A stretch of 64,000 nucleotides of DNA from Kalmusia sp. IMI 367209 (GCA_027946365.1 JAPEUQ010000002.1:2604001-2668000); one strand, 5' to 3'. Numbered from the stretch's first letter, positions 12,510 through 25,818 are shown. The notes: generated from the sequence alone by a model not told the origin. Numbers and translations: made by a program.

Positions 12510-14531
12510 CTAGTTCTGCTCCTTAGGAGGTAGGTGTAATAGTTCTCTCAGCACAGCTTCGGCGGTAGCAGGCTCCACCGTTCCCTCTGCACTTCGCGCC
12601 ATCATCTGTCCCACAAACCATTTGATCTTTTGATGCCGTTGTTTCTCCACAATCTCCTTCGCTATAGATGATTTCTCTGCCAAGAGTTGCTGAGCGAAAT
12701 CCACGTATTCATCATGGGTCAGTGGACGCAGGAGCAAATCTTCGTCTGCGATAATCTGGTCCACGGCACGCGAGTCGCCCTCAAATTTGACTAGGAGAAG
12801 CCGTTTTGCGGTCGAGCCTGTGATTTGTTTGCGCAGTATGTGGGCAATTATGATGGCAAGCTGGTCCGCGCGAACTCTTGTTGAGGACCACTCCTCATTT
12901 TTGAAGAGGGCACCAAGCTCCATAAGAACCCTAAGTACGCGCGACATTAGTACAGAGGCTAATTGTTTGACACGACCACAGAAGTCAACTTTAACGACAA
13001 CACTCACCAGTTACCGGCGACTTTACCCAGTCGGGCCATGATCTCTGGCTGCTCGAAGAATGTGGCTTGGAGGTGTTCAACGACATCAAAGTAAAAGTCC
13101 AGCCTATTCCCATCATCGAGGAGAATAAGTGTGTTGGCATCTTTCGTTGTCAAATTATAGGTAGAGCTGTCGACTAGAGTGCTCAATGTCTCATCTGACA
13201 AGGCAGGCAGAGTCTCTTGCAAGTGATCAATTAGGTCCTAGGTATATCAACGAAAGAATCAAAAGTAAGGATGGTGTATGCCTACTTGTCCGACGAAGAC
13301 CGGTGCAATGTCAGGGTCTGGCATATATCGATAATCAATCTCGCCTTCTTTGCCCCGTAGTCGCTTCGTTGTCTTGCTTCCGAGTGTCCAACCACGCGTT
13401 TCGCCTTCAACTACGCCGCCGTTCTCAAGGAGCTCGATCTGCCGGTCGCGTTCTGCAACTATGGCATCTTCAATAGCTTTGACACTTGCCAAGTTTTTGA
13501 TTTCCGTCCGCTGTCCTAGTCCGCCAACACCGTGGTAGGAGTGGGTGTTGTCTGTCGGTTTACCGTTACGCTCTTTGACCGAAACATTGACGTCTGCACG
13601 TAGACCACCCATCTCCATACCAACTGTGACAGCGTTCACTGCCTTCAATATTGTCTGAATCTTCCGCACATATACCGCCGCCGTGGTAGGATTATGGAGT
13701 TGAGGAAGCGATATGATTTCGATAAGAGGGTGCGATACTCGATTGAAATCGAGGAGATGTGTTGATGGTGGCTGCTGTACGGTTTTAGCGGTATCCTGTT
13801 CCATCTGAACTTGTTTGATCCCAATTGTAATAGGTCCATCCTCAGGACAGACGCCGGCGGGAAAGTCGTGAGGGTATAGGGTGATGTGACCATCTCTGGC
13901 GAAAGGTTCTGGGGAAACACGTTAAGCAAATAGTTACCATGTACATGAATTGCGAGATCTCACCATAGTACTGTGTAATCTGATACCCCGCGGGCTGATC
14001 TTGGTAGAAGTAGTGTTTCCTATCGAAGCTACTCCTGTGCTGAATTTCGCAGTTCAGGGCTAGAGCTGCGCGCAGAGCTGGTACAAGTGTTTCCTTCTGA
14101 AAATGAGGCTGGGTGCCGGGGAAGGCGGTATCAAACAGTGCTACATGGTTGTTCGGTGTTGCATTGACAGACGTTGCAGCACCAGAAAAGAGTTTCTTGG
14201 CAGTGTTGAGCTCGGCGTGAATCTCGATGCCAACGGTCAGCTCCCATTTCTCTAGTCGAGAGTCCGCGCTCTTTGGTGATTTTCTCGATGATCCTGAAAT
14301 TTCGCGGTCGTCTTTCTTTTTCTTCTTTGCTGCATCTTTGAGGACCTTTCGGAAGGGCGCATCATCGTTCAGCGGTGGATGGTTAGCTGTCTGGATAGCT
14401 CGGGTTCTGGTTGCTTGGGGCGCTCTGCCACGAGCCAATGACAAAATCTTTGCGCGGTGTAAACATGATTGACATATGTACGGGCGTTTCGGGAGCACGG
14501 CGAAAGCTGTGCGTGCGCTACTGGTGAGCAT
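12510..14531 (-). CDS. gatB: Glutamyl-tRNA(Gln) amidotransferase subunit B, mitochondrial
   Basis: The four exons are 13964-14531, 13286-13908, 13008-13237 and 12510-12930 (613 aa); introns are 48-77 nt and all phases close. The first ~95 residues are Arg/Lys/Ser-rich without acidic clusters, as in a mitochondrial presequence. The GatB core begins at [14 protein letters not shown] and includes [32 protein letters not shown] and [11 protein letters not shown]. The C-terminal YqeY-like tail ends in [13 protein letters not shown]. With GatA and a third subunit the enzyme converts Glu-tRNA(Gln) to Gln-tRNA(Gln) in mitochondria; GatB binds the tRNA and carries the kinase/transamidation site. The first ATG after the upstream stop-free stretch that yields a presequence is 14531. 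This is PET112 in yeast. Confidence 0.93.
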
Positions 14532-14974
14532 TGTATGAAGCTCGTTGGCTACAGATGCGGCGAGATGGACCTTCGCGTACGTCCGTGCGCGTTCCGTTCC
14601 GCCCGGAACCAGTTCCGACCTCCAGTATCCTACCCACCTGTAAGACTGTGAGAAAAGTGATGCTGTCTCACGGTCGCATATGCCGTCGTATGAATTGGCA
14701 AACCTTTGATCTGAGGTGTTGCCACATTCGCCCTTTTCTACGCTTCTGATGTTTCGTTGGGTATGGAACAGTGTCGTCTGTATGTGAGAACAGCAGCAAA
14801 CTTTCAGTCGTGTAATTTGCAGAAGGCGACGGAGAGGCGTAAAATTGCTCCTCGTAAGCCCACCGAGCAGGTACGTAAACGAGTATAGGGGCGTGAATAG
14901 AGATTGATCCATTGACCGATACGTTATAGAACGCCGTCTGATGGGGTTTCTTGCTCCCTCCGCGAGTCCTGGCT

Positions 14975-15244
14975 TTATGGAAATCGACCATTCGATTGGC
15001 CTGCTCCCTCCTTTTCCGATTGTTTGCACAAATGAGCGCAGAGCAGAGCACGCAGCTTCCTGAACCTGTCCCTGTACCTCTCCCAAGCTTCCTGGTCCCC
15101 GATCCTTTTCTGCCTGTCCGACGCAGTCACAAATGTTCCAGGAACAACGTAGGTACCCGGCCAGCGGCTGAAGTCCGGCTCGGTGAGTTGCGAGCTGGCC
15201 GTTGACGTGCGTCTGCTGGCTGCTCTGGTCGATGTCTGGTGCAT
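14975..15244 (-). CDS. Weak small ORF, 89 aa
   Basis: This is an ATG-started open frame whose middle part, with [19 protein letters not shown] followed by a charged helix ([18 protein letters not shown]), looks more protein-like than the surrounding ORFs. No domain is recognised, and no splice partner could be fixed. It may be an exon of a larger gene, or chance. Confidence 0.3.
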   Translation of the reverse strand: MHQTSTRAASRRTSTASSQLTEPDFSRWPGTYVVPGTFVTASDRQKRIGDQEAWERYRDRFRKLRALLCAHLCKQSEKEGAGQSNGRFP

Positions 15245-15263
15245 TATTTGACCGAGATCCGAC

Positions 15264-15488
15264 TTAGACGAGGGGTTTGCTCAGTCGAATCCTGACCAAA
15301 ACGAGTTTGGCTTTAGCCTTGGCCTGGTTCTTCTTGTTCTTGATCTTCTGCTTGTGGTGATCCCAAGCTTTTAGATTTCGTGGTTGGGTAGGGTAAGTTC
15401 CACTTGTAGGAATATCTACCTCTGCTGGTGTAGATCCGCAACCCGCAGATCCACAACCGCTTCCGCCACTTGCACCTCCACAAGACAT
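15264..15488 (-). CDS. Weak small ORF with Cys/Gly N-terminus and Lys-rich C-terminus, 74 aa
   Basis: The N-terminus is Gly/Ser/Cys-rich (MSCGGASGGSGCGSAGCGS) and faintly metallothionein-like, but it has only three cysteines and no CxC motif. The C-terminal half is Lys/Ala-rich (HHKQKIKNKKNQAKAKAK). A possible intron starts at a GTAGAT after codon 23. It could be a real small gene or a fortuitous frame. It lies just upstream of the 89-aa ORF on the same strand. Confidence 0.3.
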   Translation of the reverse strand: MSCGGASGGSGCGSAGCGSTPAEVDIPTSGTYPTQPRNLKAWDHHKQKIKNKKNQAKAKAKLVLVRIRLSKPLV

Positions 15489-16530
15489 GCACAGGACTCG
15501 TTATGTATGGGTGGCGTGATTGGGTGACGCTCACCCAAAGCGTGGAAGAGTTGGAATGCGCTGTGTTGAGATGTCGGTCGACTATGCGTTCACCAATAGA
15601 GATACAAACACGGTGATACGGTATGATGGACAAATAAGATTTTGTTGGTGCAACAATTGGTGTTATGAAACGTTCAAGTAGGGAAATGGTGTAGTGACGA
15701 TTGAGTGTGGCAGCAAGTCTGTTTGTTTTCACCTTCGATGTAGGGAGAGTAGCGCTTCCCATACGCAGAAGGTACATCGTCATACATATGTAGAAGTCAG
15801 TAAATGGACAAGCGCCACATGTGATGGGAAAGCGCAGGTCTGCTGAGAAGTAAGTCGTTCGGCTTGAACCATAGATAGGAACGTCGCCAAGATCAATTTT
15901 AGCATGCGCAATGCACGGAGCACTCGTTCATGGATGATCTAGCAACGGTAGACAAGTCTAGAGAGATGTTGTCAATTGTTACAGCTTGTCTGGCCGTCTT
16001 ACATACAGCGCAGCCAAAGTGCTGAAATCTACAGACAGAGCCCCCGGAAAATCCAGTCAATACATAGCTCAAAATGCTCAAGCACGTGGAAGCTGTGACA
16101 CAAGAAAAAGGGTATTGGTGTGAAAAGAAGACAGAATGGTAGTCGTAGCCGATAAATGAATGTAAGAACATGAACAGTTCGATAGTGAGACATGTTTTTC
16201 CGTCATGGTCAACACTGTCCAAGAAAAGCAATGTCTTTTGGTGAGTCCGTAAAGTCGTGTCGGGTCGGGGCCCGTTTTCTTCGTCCAAGGTATGTGGTGC
16301 CGTATACCTCCGAGGCCCCGGACATCATGCTGTGTTCCGCAGGGCATGTGGCATGGTCGTACCAGCTGACGCACGCGTGCGTTGTAAATCGTTGGTGTAA
16401 CATTATGAGCCTCCTCCTTTGGCTCGTCTTGGGTGCCCATGCTTGCTCCCCGCCTCCGCTCCAAACCTCCCCACGAGCGATTCATTTCTTCACGTCCGTC
16501 TAGTCTTATCGCCGCGATGGCAAGTTTGAT
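15489..16530. other. Intergenic, no supported gene
   Basis: Short ORFs occur on both strands and none is convincing. The composition is mixed, AT-leaning near 15640-16200. The right end is the 3' side of the 79-aa gene. Confidence 0.45.
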
Positions 16531-16839
16531 CTACGCACGGCCGGTAGCAGAGCGTCCAAACTCCTTTATGCGGACAGAAGGGATCTTAGACAGACGTCGG
16601 CTCGCGGCAGTAGAGGAAGATTTGGTCGAGGTGGGCGAAGAAGCGCTGATGTATTCACCGTCCACGTATTGGGCATCGCTGATGAAGGTGGTGCGCTTGT
16701 CACGGCGGGTGTAGCGCTGCTCGAGACGGTAGAGCTCAAGTCCTACGTCTTGTCAGCCATGGCGTCACAACTAGTGTCGGATCGCGGAAAGCGAGGCCCG
16801 GAAGAACTTACTAGCTTGAAGCTTCTCGAAGAAACCCAT
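16531..16839 (-). CDS. Small conserved-looking fungal protein, 79 aa
   Basis: There are two exons: 16812-16839 (28 nt, nine codons plus one base) and 16531-16742, joined over a 69-nt intron with GTAAGT donor and TAG acceptor. The protein starts MGFFEKLQAR, continues LELYRLEQRYTRR and QYVDGEYI, and ends in a Ser/Arg-rich tail (RRLSKIPSVRIKEFGRSATGRA). From memory, uncharacterised ascomycete proteins with the same MGFF..KLQ..YELYRLE..YTRR and AQYVDGEY pattern exist; the function is unknown. It is basic and soluble, with no signal peptide. The unusually short first exon means ORF callers miss it, and a longer antisense ORF (16433-16714, +) can mask it. Confidence 0.75.
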
Positions 16840-17891
16840 TGTGATTTTTGTGTAGAAGGAAGGTGGGCGTTTGGCGATCGGAAGCAGACGGCTGGGCAAG
16901 CTGACAATGTATGTATTCGCGCTGGTCTGGCAGGGAACCGGGAATGTCGAGACTTGACGCAGATGCTGTATCGACTGATGTTCCCGGACAATGGCAGGCT
17001 AAATTTGGCAGGGCGAGAAGGAGACGACGACGACGACTATGACGACGGAGAATGAGCGTGTGGATAAAGCAGTCGCAGAAATCAGAGGGGCAGGAAAGAG
17101 CGAACGCCCGGAGGATAAGGATAGGATAACGAAGCGTGTGCAGCAGCGCAAGCAGGCTTAAGCAGGGGGTAGATTGGTCTGGACGGTTGGGATTCGTGCA
17201 GGCGACGCTATTTCGTGCTGGCGCAAGCCTTCTCGAATCGTTGGAATCGCCGCTTGCCTTGATCCAGCCCTGCCGCCGTCTCCACAGCGCCGTAACGCGG
17301 GATTTCTGACACTTGCCGATGCACCGCTGACTACAAACAACTTGTCCCGCGCGCTCTGCTTTGGGCAGGTGATATGCACCCAGGGCGAGAACCATCACAC
17401 TCGCGCCTCTCCTACATGTCGCTACTGTACATCTGGCGTGGCGTGGAGGCAAATCCAGTTCATCAACGTGCGACCGGCGACCCGAGTCAGTTCTTCCACG
17501 TTGAAGGATCATCTAGCCTGTTTGAGGCCCAAAACGTGCCAGCCACTCGGCACTAAATTTTCCCAGGGGCGCATTGACACTTGACACCCTGACATCAAAA
17601 ACTCGCCCGCAAATCCAGGAACCGAGGATAAACAGGGCAAGAGGCAATGCAGATCACGAAACGCCATTATGCGAGAACACTGGTGAATTGTGGGTGTTCT
17701 ATAATTACGTGGCTGGTGGCATGACAACCTCCCCGCAGCCGTGTTTGATCCCCTTTGCCGCGTCGCTCTCGTGCTTCTATAGTGTCGCCTGTACGCCGTG
17801 ACTAATGCTTCTTCGAACAAGGATGGCATGGCTTCTATGCTCTTTGGTGAATTGAAAATGCAAATGGCGTCTATATCCTGGCTTCGGATGC
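16840..17891. other. Intergenic between the 79-aa gene and the tps2 3' end
   Basis: Overlapping ORFs up to 233 codons on the minus strand read into the first exon of the 79-aa gene but are basic and low in complexity, unlike a real protein. This is most likely promoter and 5' leader of that gene plus the tps2 3' region. Confidence 0.45.
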
Positions 17892-20850
17892 TCATCCATC
17901 GACTCCTGCGACAGCACCAACGCTGCCTGCATCTGGGGAGCCGTTGAGCGTTGCAATAACATTGATCACGTCGGCTGGTTCCAGCAGATGCCAACTTGCC
18001 AACGTCTGTTTCGAGCTGGCGCCGACAGTGACGGAGAACACGTGATCTTCAGGAAGTTTCGACTGTCGTAACGAGCGGAACATATCTGTACATGTTAGAT
18101 CGACCTTCATGCGAGGTAAACAATGCAGACTTACCCTCGTCCGTGAAGTCGTCCCCGAGACACAGAACGAACTCAGGAGGGTCTTCGCCATATTCTTCGA
18201 CAAGCCTCTTCGCGATCTCGCCCTTGTTGACGAAACGGGGCCGGACTTCGAGGTTGGCTTTGCCCGTCATCACCTCGACATCGTACTTCTTCCCGACTGT
18301 GTTTTCGAGATGCTTCTGGCACTCCCGCGCTTGAAAAGCACCGAACTCTGGGTCAGCTAGCCGATAATGCCAGGTAATGGCAATCTTCTTGCGTTCAGTC
18401 ATGGCACCTTCTGTATGTTAGTATAGGCTAATAGTGGAGGAACGTCATCGCTGCTTACCTCTAGTGATCTCATTGTAGTGCTGGAAGACTTCCAGTACCT
18501 CGGACTGCCAGCTCATGTCTGTCTTTTCGGTGAGGTTCTCCCATTCTTCAGTCCGGGGATGACGCATGAAGCTACCGTGCTCGGCACTCAGACCAAGTTC
18601 CGTGATGTGACCCATCCATTCGTCCAGAAAGGCCTGGTCTCTTCCACTGATGATCCACACACTGTTCGCGGGGTCCGCTGCAAGCGTCTTCAGTGTACGG
18701 GTGACGCGGTCGGATGGGATCGCTGCTCCGGGATCCTTGACGATGGGTGTAAGCGTACCGTCGTAGTCGAACATGAAGAGGCGCTTCTTAGACTTGCGAT
18801 ATTGAGATACTAGCTTATCCTTGTCGAGGACTGGTGTTGCAAAAGATTGGTCGAACGAGGACAGGTTAGTCATGAGTCTTTTCAAGAAGTTGTTGGTCCA
18901 AGCCTGGACGTTGTTAGAAACAACGTGTTGGTATAACTTCTCGAAGTCGTTCTTGCGCTGATCCGGCGACATTGTCAACGCCTCGTTAATTGCGTCCGCA
19001 ACACCGTTAAGATCCCAAGGATTTATATGGATCGCACCACCGAGCGACCCAGCAGTTCCAGAGAATTCCGAGAGAATCAGAGGACCGCAATTGTTCTTTT
19101 GGCAGATGACGTATTCAAGGCTAGTGGTGTTCATTCCATCACGAACACTGGTAATCAAGCCCACATCAGCAAGCCGGAGTAATGCGAAGTACTCTTCCCT
19201 TGCAAGATATTGAGGGAAATGTCTCACTGGTGTAAAACTGAGCGATCCATAGAGGCCGTTGATTCGGGCTACAAGATCCGAGAGCTTGTTGGCCATCTTC
19301 TCGTCATCGTCGTCCTTCTTGTCGGCGGTTATGCTGCTTGGGTTTGTGACTTGTACAAGAACGACCTTCTCCCGCCATTCAGGATACTTCTCAAGAAAGA
19401 TCTCGAACGCTTGTAGCTTTTGCAACACGCCGCGAGCAGCATCCAGCCTATCTCGTCCAACAATGATCTTTTTGTCAGGATACATATCTCTGATGGCCTT
19501 GATTTTTTCTTCAATGACTGGATCTCCGAAAGCTTGACGCTGCGTGGAAGCGGCATTGATACCGATGGGGAAGACATCCACAGCAACATGAGCTCCATAG
19601 GCATCGACACCTGCCGAGGACGAATCGAAGCCGAGAATGCGCGTGCAGCACGACGAGAAATGCCGAGAATAGCTATAGGATTGGAAACCAATCATATTGG
19701 CCCCTAAGACGCCTTCGAGGATCTCCTTTCTCTGGCTGAGGCATCGGTAAAACTCGCTGCTTGGGAATGGAACGTGAAGGAAGAAGCCGACATAGATGTT
19801 ATGAAGACGTTGGCGGAGGAGGATAGGCAGCAGGAAAAGATAGAAATCGTGGACAATAATGATATCGCCAGGTTTATATAGCTCCAGAATTCGGTCTGCG
19901 TAGAGTTTGTTCATGCGACAGTAGTCAGCCCAAGATTTGCGTGCTGCTCTGCCATCGGCAGGCTCGTTCTGTTTGTAGTGACACAGGGTGTACAACTCGT
20001 GTTCGGCATATTTGCGCCATCGGCCCTGATCCTTCAATATCGCTGTATCGTTCTCTTCGTCCCACTCGTCTGGCAGCCAAACAGGTACAATCTTGCCTCC
20101 GTGGTCGCGCTCCAGCTGTCTCTCCAGCCGCCCCCGATCTTCAGGGCCGATCCGTAGGCTCTGATCCTGGGGCGGAGCTGGAGGTGGTGCGCCATCAACA
20201 GGAATGGGGGCAGAAGCCTTATTAATCGACGACTGTAGAGCGGCATCAGCTGCTGTCTGCTCGGTGCTCTTCTTGCGGACTTCCCCAGTCCAGCCCACCA
20301 AGACGTGATTCCACGGCGAGGAAGAGGATGCGAGATAAGAAAAAGAATCGAATAACGCAGAGGTCCCCCTCCGAGGAAGCAATTCCCAATCTTGACCTGG
20401 GGCATAGGCTAGACTGTAGGGAACCGCAAAAGTTGCGCTGATCACGCGTCCACTGAGGTTAAGGTCAGGATGGGCGGCACGAGGGTCGACGTCGGCTAGA
20501 TCCTGTTTGAATGAGGGATCCGGCACTGCGCTGAGCCTGCGCAGCAGCTCCTCCCCGGATTTTGCGCCGGCCGCGGCTTCTGTGGGTGAAGCTGCTCGGT
20601 CCCCCTCTCTGGGTGAGAAGTACGAATTGGCGCTCCAAGATGGGCCAGGCGTGGCTGTGTCTGGATCAAATGGGAGACTCGTATTCTGCTTCGAATTTCT
20701 GGGTTCGGTGTAGGCAGAGTGGCCGGACAGGTGCACACCCGGTGTGACAGGGACGTCGGTGACGGCGGGCTGGAGAGCGGGATGCGACATGTGGGAGGGG
20801 TCGTCGACTGGTTCGGGCTCGCCTTGGGCAGACCGAGTAGCGGGAGACAT
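17892..20850 (-). CDS. tps2: Trehalose-6-phosphate phosphatase, Tps2/OrlA type
   Basis: The three exons are 18459-20850, 18135-18410 and 17892-18085 (953 aa). Residues 1-130 are Ser/Pro-rich. A GT20 (synthase-like) domain follows, starting VISATFAVPYSLAY, with RRGTSALFDSFSYL and WADYCRMNKLYADRI. The C-terminal HAD phosphatase domain has motif I MFDYDGTLTPI near residue 693, SGRDQAFLDEW, and GDDFTDE near 883. The HAD domain removes phosphate from trehalose 6-phosphate, the last step of trehalose synthesis in the cytosol. In the GT20 part the segment GRDRLDAARGV has Arg where active synthases have the Lys of the DYxKG motif, which fits a structural rather than catalytic role, as accepted for Tps2 proteins. 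The gene is divergent from the nucleotidyltransferase gene. Confidence 0.93.
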
Positions 20851-21647
20851 GGCTCGTGAGCGGTTGTCGAGTTTCAGGCGCTGCGAATACGGGTCAGTAG
20901 AGGCGACGGTATGGTAGCAGAGAGGTGTCGAAGGCTAAGGATCGCAAGGCAGGGCTTGGAGCACACGGGCGATACGCGTATAAACACGTACGGCGACGCG
21001 TGATGGGCCTCAAGGGATGGGTGCAGGCGTGGAGCTTACCTGGGAGACGGCGCCTTCTATAGTTTGCGGGTGAGAAAGGCTCGCCGCACCGTGCCCGCTG
21101 AAGTGAATGCGTGCGGTGGGGTGTTTGGCAACAGCGAAAGGAACCTCAACAAGGCCAGGCCTGGCTTTTACAGTACGTCAGTCTGCGTCGCGGAGCTTGG
21201 GCCACAGTTGCATATACTTTCCACGGCTACACGACCCACTATTGTACGGCAACGCCTGCACGTTTTCTTCGGTGAACTTTTTGTGAAGTTATCGTATTAT
21301 GACGTAGCTGGGGCCCTGTCCGCGCTTATGTAGAGCAATGCGGCTCGAGCCAGCAACAACAGCTCCGGGCGACCGATATCAAGGTAGAAATTTCAGGCTC
21401 GACGGCCAATTTGCAGGAGCCCAACAGTTCCAAGGTTGCCCCGCGACTCAGGCCATCTCATCAGCAGCATGCAGCAGTGGAACGCGCTGCTGGCGGGGTC
21501 GTGTCTCGCTGCTAGCACGCCCCGAAGCGGCCTGGTGTCTTGGCCACGCAGAGGGCATGCCATAGTGTGCAGAACATCGTAGCTTTGCGACAGCAACCCA
21601 TTGGCCCGCCCAAGAGCCCAGTCCGCCATCCTCGCCGTGGGCCGCTC
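20851..21647. other. Divergent promoter region, tps2 and nucleotidyltransferase gene
   Basis: About 0.8 kb separates two divergent start codons, so both promoters must lie here. I see no clear stress-response (AGGGG/CCCCT) cluster and no long ORF worth calling. Confidence 0.5.
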
Positions 21648-23465
21648 ATGAAGCTCCCTCGCGCAAGGCCGATATGTCGCGCCCCAAACCATTTCTCGCC
21701 CTCAGTCGCCCTGTATCAGCACTTCGTTGCCCCGTACAATGGCCTTGACCAGCAGCGCTTTGCATCGTCTGTGCATGCGCCCCCCGAGACAAGCCATTTC
21801 TTGAGTTACGAAGGAGATCCTTCACCGCCAGCATCAGAGGCACCCCTCGACGAACCCCAGAGCGCACGCTTGCAGTTGAACGCCAGGAAACATGAGAATG
21901 TGTCGAAGTTCAGAAGCCAAAAGTCGAACAGCATTCAAGGTCATCTTCAGAGAGAAGCCAACAAGACTACGAGAGCTGTCGCGGAGCTCTTGCTGAAGAG
22001 CAGGGTTGCTTTCGCCCGTCGCGAAGAATACAAGGGCGTGGTTGTGGAGCCTATACAAGCCACACACCGTATCCCCGAAGAGAAGTGGCCCTGGTGTGTG
22101 CAAGACTTGCGAGGTTCAGAGAAACTCGCCATGGATAGGTAGGAATTGTTATGTACGGTTGCAGAGCTTTGCTTAAGCTCGGGCAGGTTGTCAAAGGAGA
22201 TTCATGCCTTCTATCAATTCGCCAAACCCACCAGAGCCGAGACGTTCGCCCGTAGAAACGTCGTTGAGCAAGTGCGTACCGATGTGCGTCCACTCTTTCC
22301 GGGCCACGCCCTCGAGATATTCGGCTCGGAGCGGACGGGCATAGCACTCGCGACTTCTGATATCGATCTTCGAATGATCAGTCGCGAAGACTCGGATTGG
22401 GCCAAGTCAAACAAACCACCGTCGAGTGCCGAGCGGAGAAATTTGTTGAAAGACTTGAGTACACTTCGCAAAAAAGCCTTCAACAACAACAAGTACCTCC
22501 TGCCCACGCTACGGCACGCCAGATATCCATTGCTGGCGCTGCAGGATCGCGCATCGGGAATCGACATTCAAATTGTGTTATCCAACGATACCTCGAAGTC
22601 GAGAGAGTATATCCAGCACTATATGACAGAATACCCATACATCCGCCAGGTGTATGCGGTGGTCAGGGCCATGTTTGAACAACGGGGACTATCGGATGTC
22701 TTTCGTGGAGGCTTTGGGTCATACTCCATCTTCATGATGCTGGTCGCGAGTTTACAGCACCAGAGCAATGAAAGGAAAGATGCAGCAGGAGCTCTGATAA
22801 ACTTCATGTATTATTGGGCATATTTTGACACCCGGAAGCACGGCGTCTCAGTCTCCCCGCCGGATTACTTCGATAAGACGGAGCACCCAGTCCTGTCAGA
22901 AGCAACCATGGCAAAAATTGCTGTAAGTTTACTCACATTGTTTACAATGCACAGTATCTAAAGATCGCAGGTCGGAAACCACGAACCCTTACCGAATTAC
23001 ATGCTTTGCCTGCGTGATCCCGCCGACGACACCAACGATTTAGGCCGGAAAGGTGTCTCCATCCTCCACCTACAAGCGACCCTCCGGAGCTTAGTGAACA
23101 CCATGATCAAGGACGTCAAGGCAAACACCAGGCACAGTCTACTAGCAAATGTTGTAGGGGACATATACGCTACGACCAGAAAACGGCGAAACAAACTCGA
23201 ATACCACGGTCGTCGCGTCATGTCGAAGATGCAAGCGGATATCGCGAGGACAGCAAAGGCTATCCGCGAGGAGAACCCTACAGCGCAAGAATCTGCCACA
23301 GAGGAAGCGAGCGTCCATGGGTTTTTGGACGCAGAAAAAAGTCAGGCATCTACGTCGGGAGAGTCGGGCGCTGGCGACTTTGGCGACGCCGTCATTTCGA
23401 TTTCCCAAATGCCCAGCGCGGAAGCTAGGAAGAGCCAGGGCGTGATCGACGCCTCAAAGGATTAG
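21648..23465 (+). CDS. Nucleotidyltransferase, Cid1/poly(A) polymerase-like, probably mitochondrial
   Basis: The three exons are 21648-22138, 22187-22922 and 22971-23465 (573 aa), with two 48-nt introns. The N-terminal ~50 residues (MKLPRARPICRAPNHFSPS) are basic and hydroxylated, as in a mitochondrial targeting signal. The nucleotidyltransferase core has the helical turn and metal-binding signature FGSERTGIALATSDIDLRM near residues 210-228 (GS plus DxD). The later GGFGSYSIFMMLVASLQ corresponds to the PAP-associated region. Such enzymes add A or U residues to RNA 3' ends. Targeting and RNA substrate are inferred. The C-terminal 100 residues are charged and low in conservation. The short apparent intron ending at 22164 (26 nt) was rejected; the acceptor at 22186 keeps phase. 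Confidence 0.78.
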
Positions 23466-24274
23466 GACGTATAAATTCTGCTTGAGATTGCGTCGGATAC
23501 AGCTTCACATGAGAATACGTCCAAAGAAGCAGATTGCGAACGAAGCATCGAAAGATGAGGATGCGAAGATCACGTACGTGATAGCTGGCATACCGAGAAG
23601 CTATCCATATAGATAGCCGACTTTCACTTGGAAAGACACAGCCTGATGAGGCGACTTTCTAGTATCTGCGAAGCTAAGCTATATGTGTATTGATATGAGT
23701 GTGTAGAATAGTTGTAAATACTGGATTCAATGTGAAGGGAACTACATAAGGGAGATGGGACTTCCGCTAGAGCGTGCCAAGCAGCTCAGCTTGTGTAGCA
23801 ATACTACTTAGCATTGCCGGACTTGGATACAAAGCATGCACTGTCCGATCAAGCAAGTTCTCGCATCAATGCACCTCTCATTCGTGATGCCTTTCTTTTT
23901 CTGGTACGGAGCTGGACGATGGAAAGATAACATGATATAGGTCGAGGTCACCAAGGAAACGTTTGAGGCACAATGTATGATCTAGTCATGCGATTCCGGA
24001 CCTTCACGCCTATAAACAAAGACCCACATATGCATCATGACCCAGTCTTGGTGAAAGAGATAAACCTGGGCCCTTCAGAAAGTGGTAGAAAAGGAACCAT
24101 TGCCGGTGGTATGATAGCAAACAAGAAAACACCATTCAGCTGTTGACACTGGACGGGCGGATGATATTCCGCCATCTTGTGTGGATCCTCTCCTTCCAAC
24201 TCCGTATCATTGCCCTCTCCTATCGTCAACCGTGACATACCATCATCAGCCGCCACCGGAAACGGGTATCCGCC
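23466..24274. other. Intergenic, convergent 3' ends
   Basis: This lies between the nucleotidyltransferase gene (+) and the E2 gene (-). It is AT-leaning and has no supported ORF. Confidence 0.5.
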
Positions 24275-25107
<833 letters not shown>

Positions 25108-25818
25108 GGTAGTGTGTTGTGTGTGGGCGTGTGTGTGGAGGTGTATTTGTGCGTCGAACGAGGGTCGATGGTTGTCTGAAGAAAGGGAAGTGGGCTGCAA
25201 GAGGTGTTAGCTTAGCGCCTTGATCCTGGCCCCAGTTTGCGGCATGGGCATCTTGAACGGAAGGAGTCCGCCCCCGCCAAGGACATACCTGTGACTGCTC
25301 ACGGCGATGGCGCACAGGCAAGAGGTGAGGCTGGCGAGAAAACGAGTTGAACAAAGGCAGGGAGGCGTGGCAGTCGCAGAAGGCCAGGGTATTATATCAC
25401 TCACGTATCGGAATCGAGGCGCGGGCCAGACAAGCGGGCCGTCACAGCCCGCAAAATTATTCACCGACGTCCTTACCACGGCAGGTGGCGACTCATCGAA
25501 GTCGGAAGAAGGCCTAGTGGCCACAGGGGGCTGACATTCACTGCTACTGACTACACCTTCACCAATGTATTGGTCATGCTGCTGCGATTTTAACAATGAC
25601 AAACGCTGAGCGCTGCAAGCGGTTTGCGAGACCGGTAGGGTTTCGAAACGTGACACTGCTCGACTCGCATGCACCACTTCCTATTTCCATCACGACTTGG
25701 ATACACGACATCTCACGACAGCTGCACGCCGACACATACGGCTGCTTCTCTTGATACACACATGAATAGCCCCAGCCATCATTGATCGTTATACACGGTA
25801 CGCACGAGTCCGTGTCAA
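25108..25818. other. Upstream region of ubc4 and 3' region of glutaryl-CoA dehydrogenase
   Basis: The two flanking genes point the same way, so this holds the ubc4 promoter and leader. Small ORFs on both strands are unsupported. Confidence 0.5.

Noticed and set aside
13842..15086. N-terminal extension of GatB up to 15086
   Set aside because: The open frame continues upstream of 14531 but loses family similarity; the ATG at 14531 gives a plausible mitochondrial presequence.
16433..16714. 93-codon plus-strand ORF
   Set aside because: Antisense to the second exon of the 79-aa gene, whose product is better supported.
22139..22164. 26-nt intron in the nucleotidyltransferase gene
   Set aside because: Too short and out of phase; the acceptor at 22186 gives a 48-nt intron that keeps frame.
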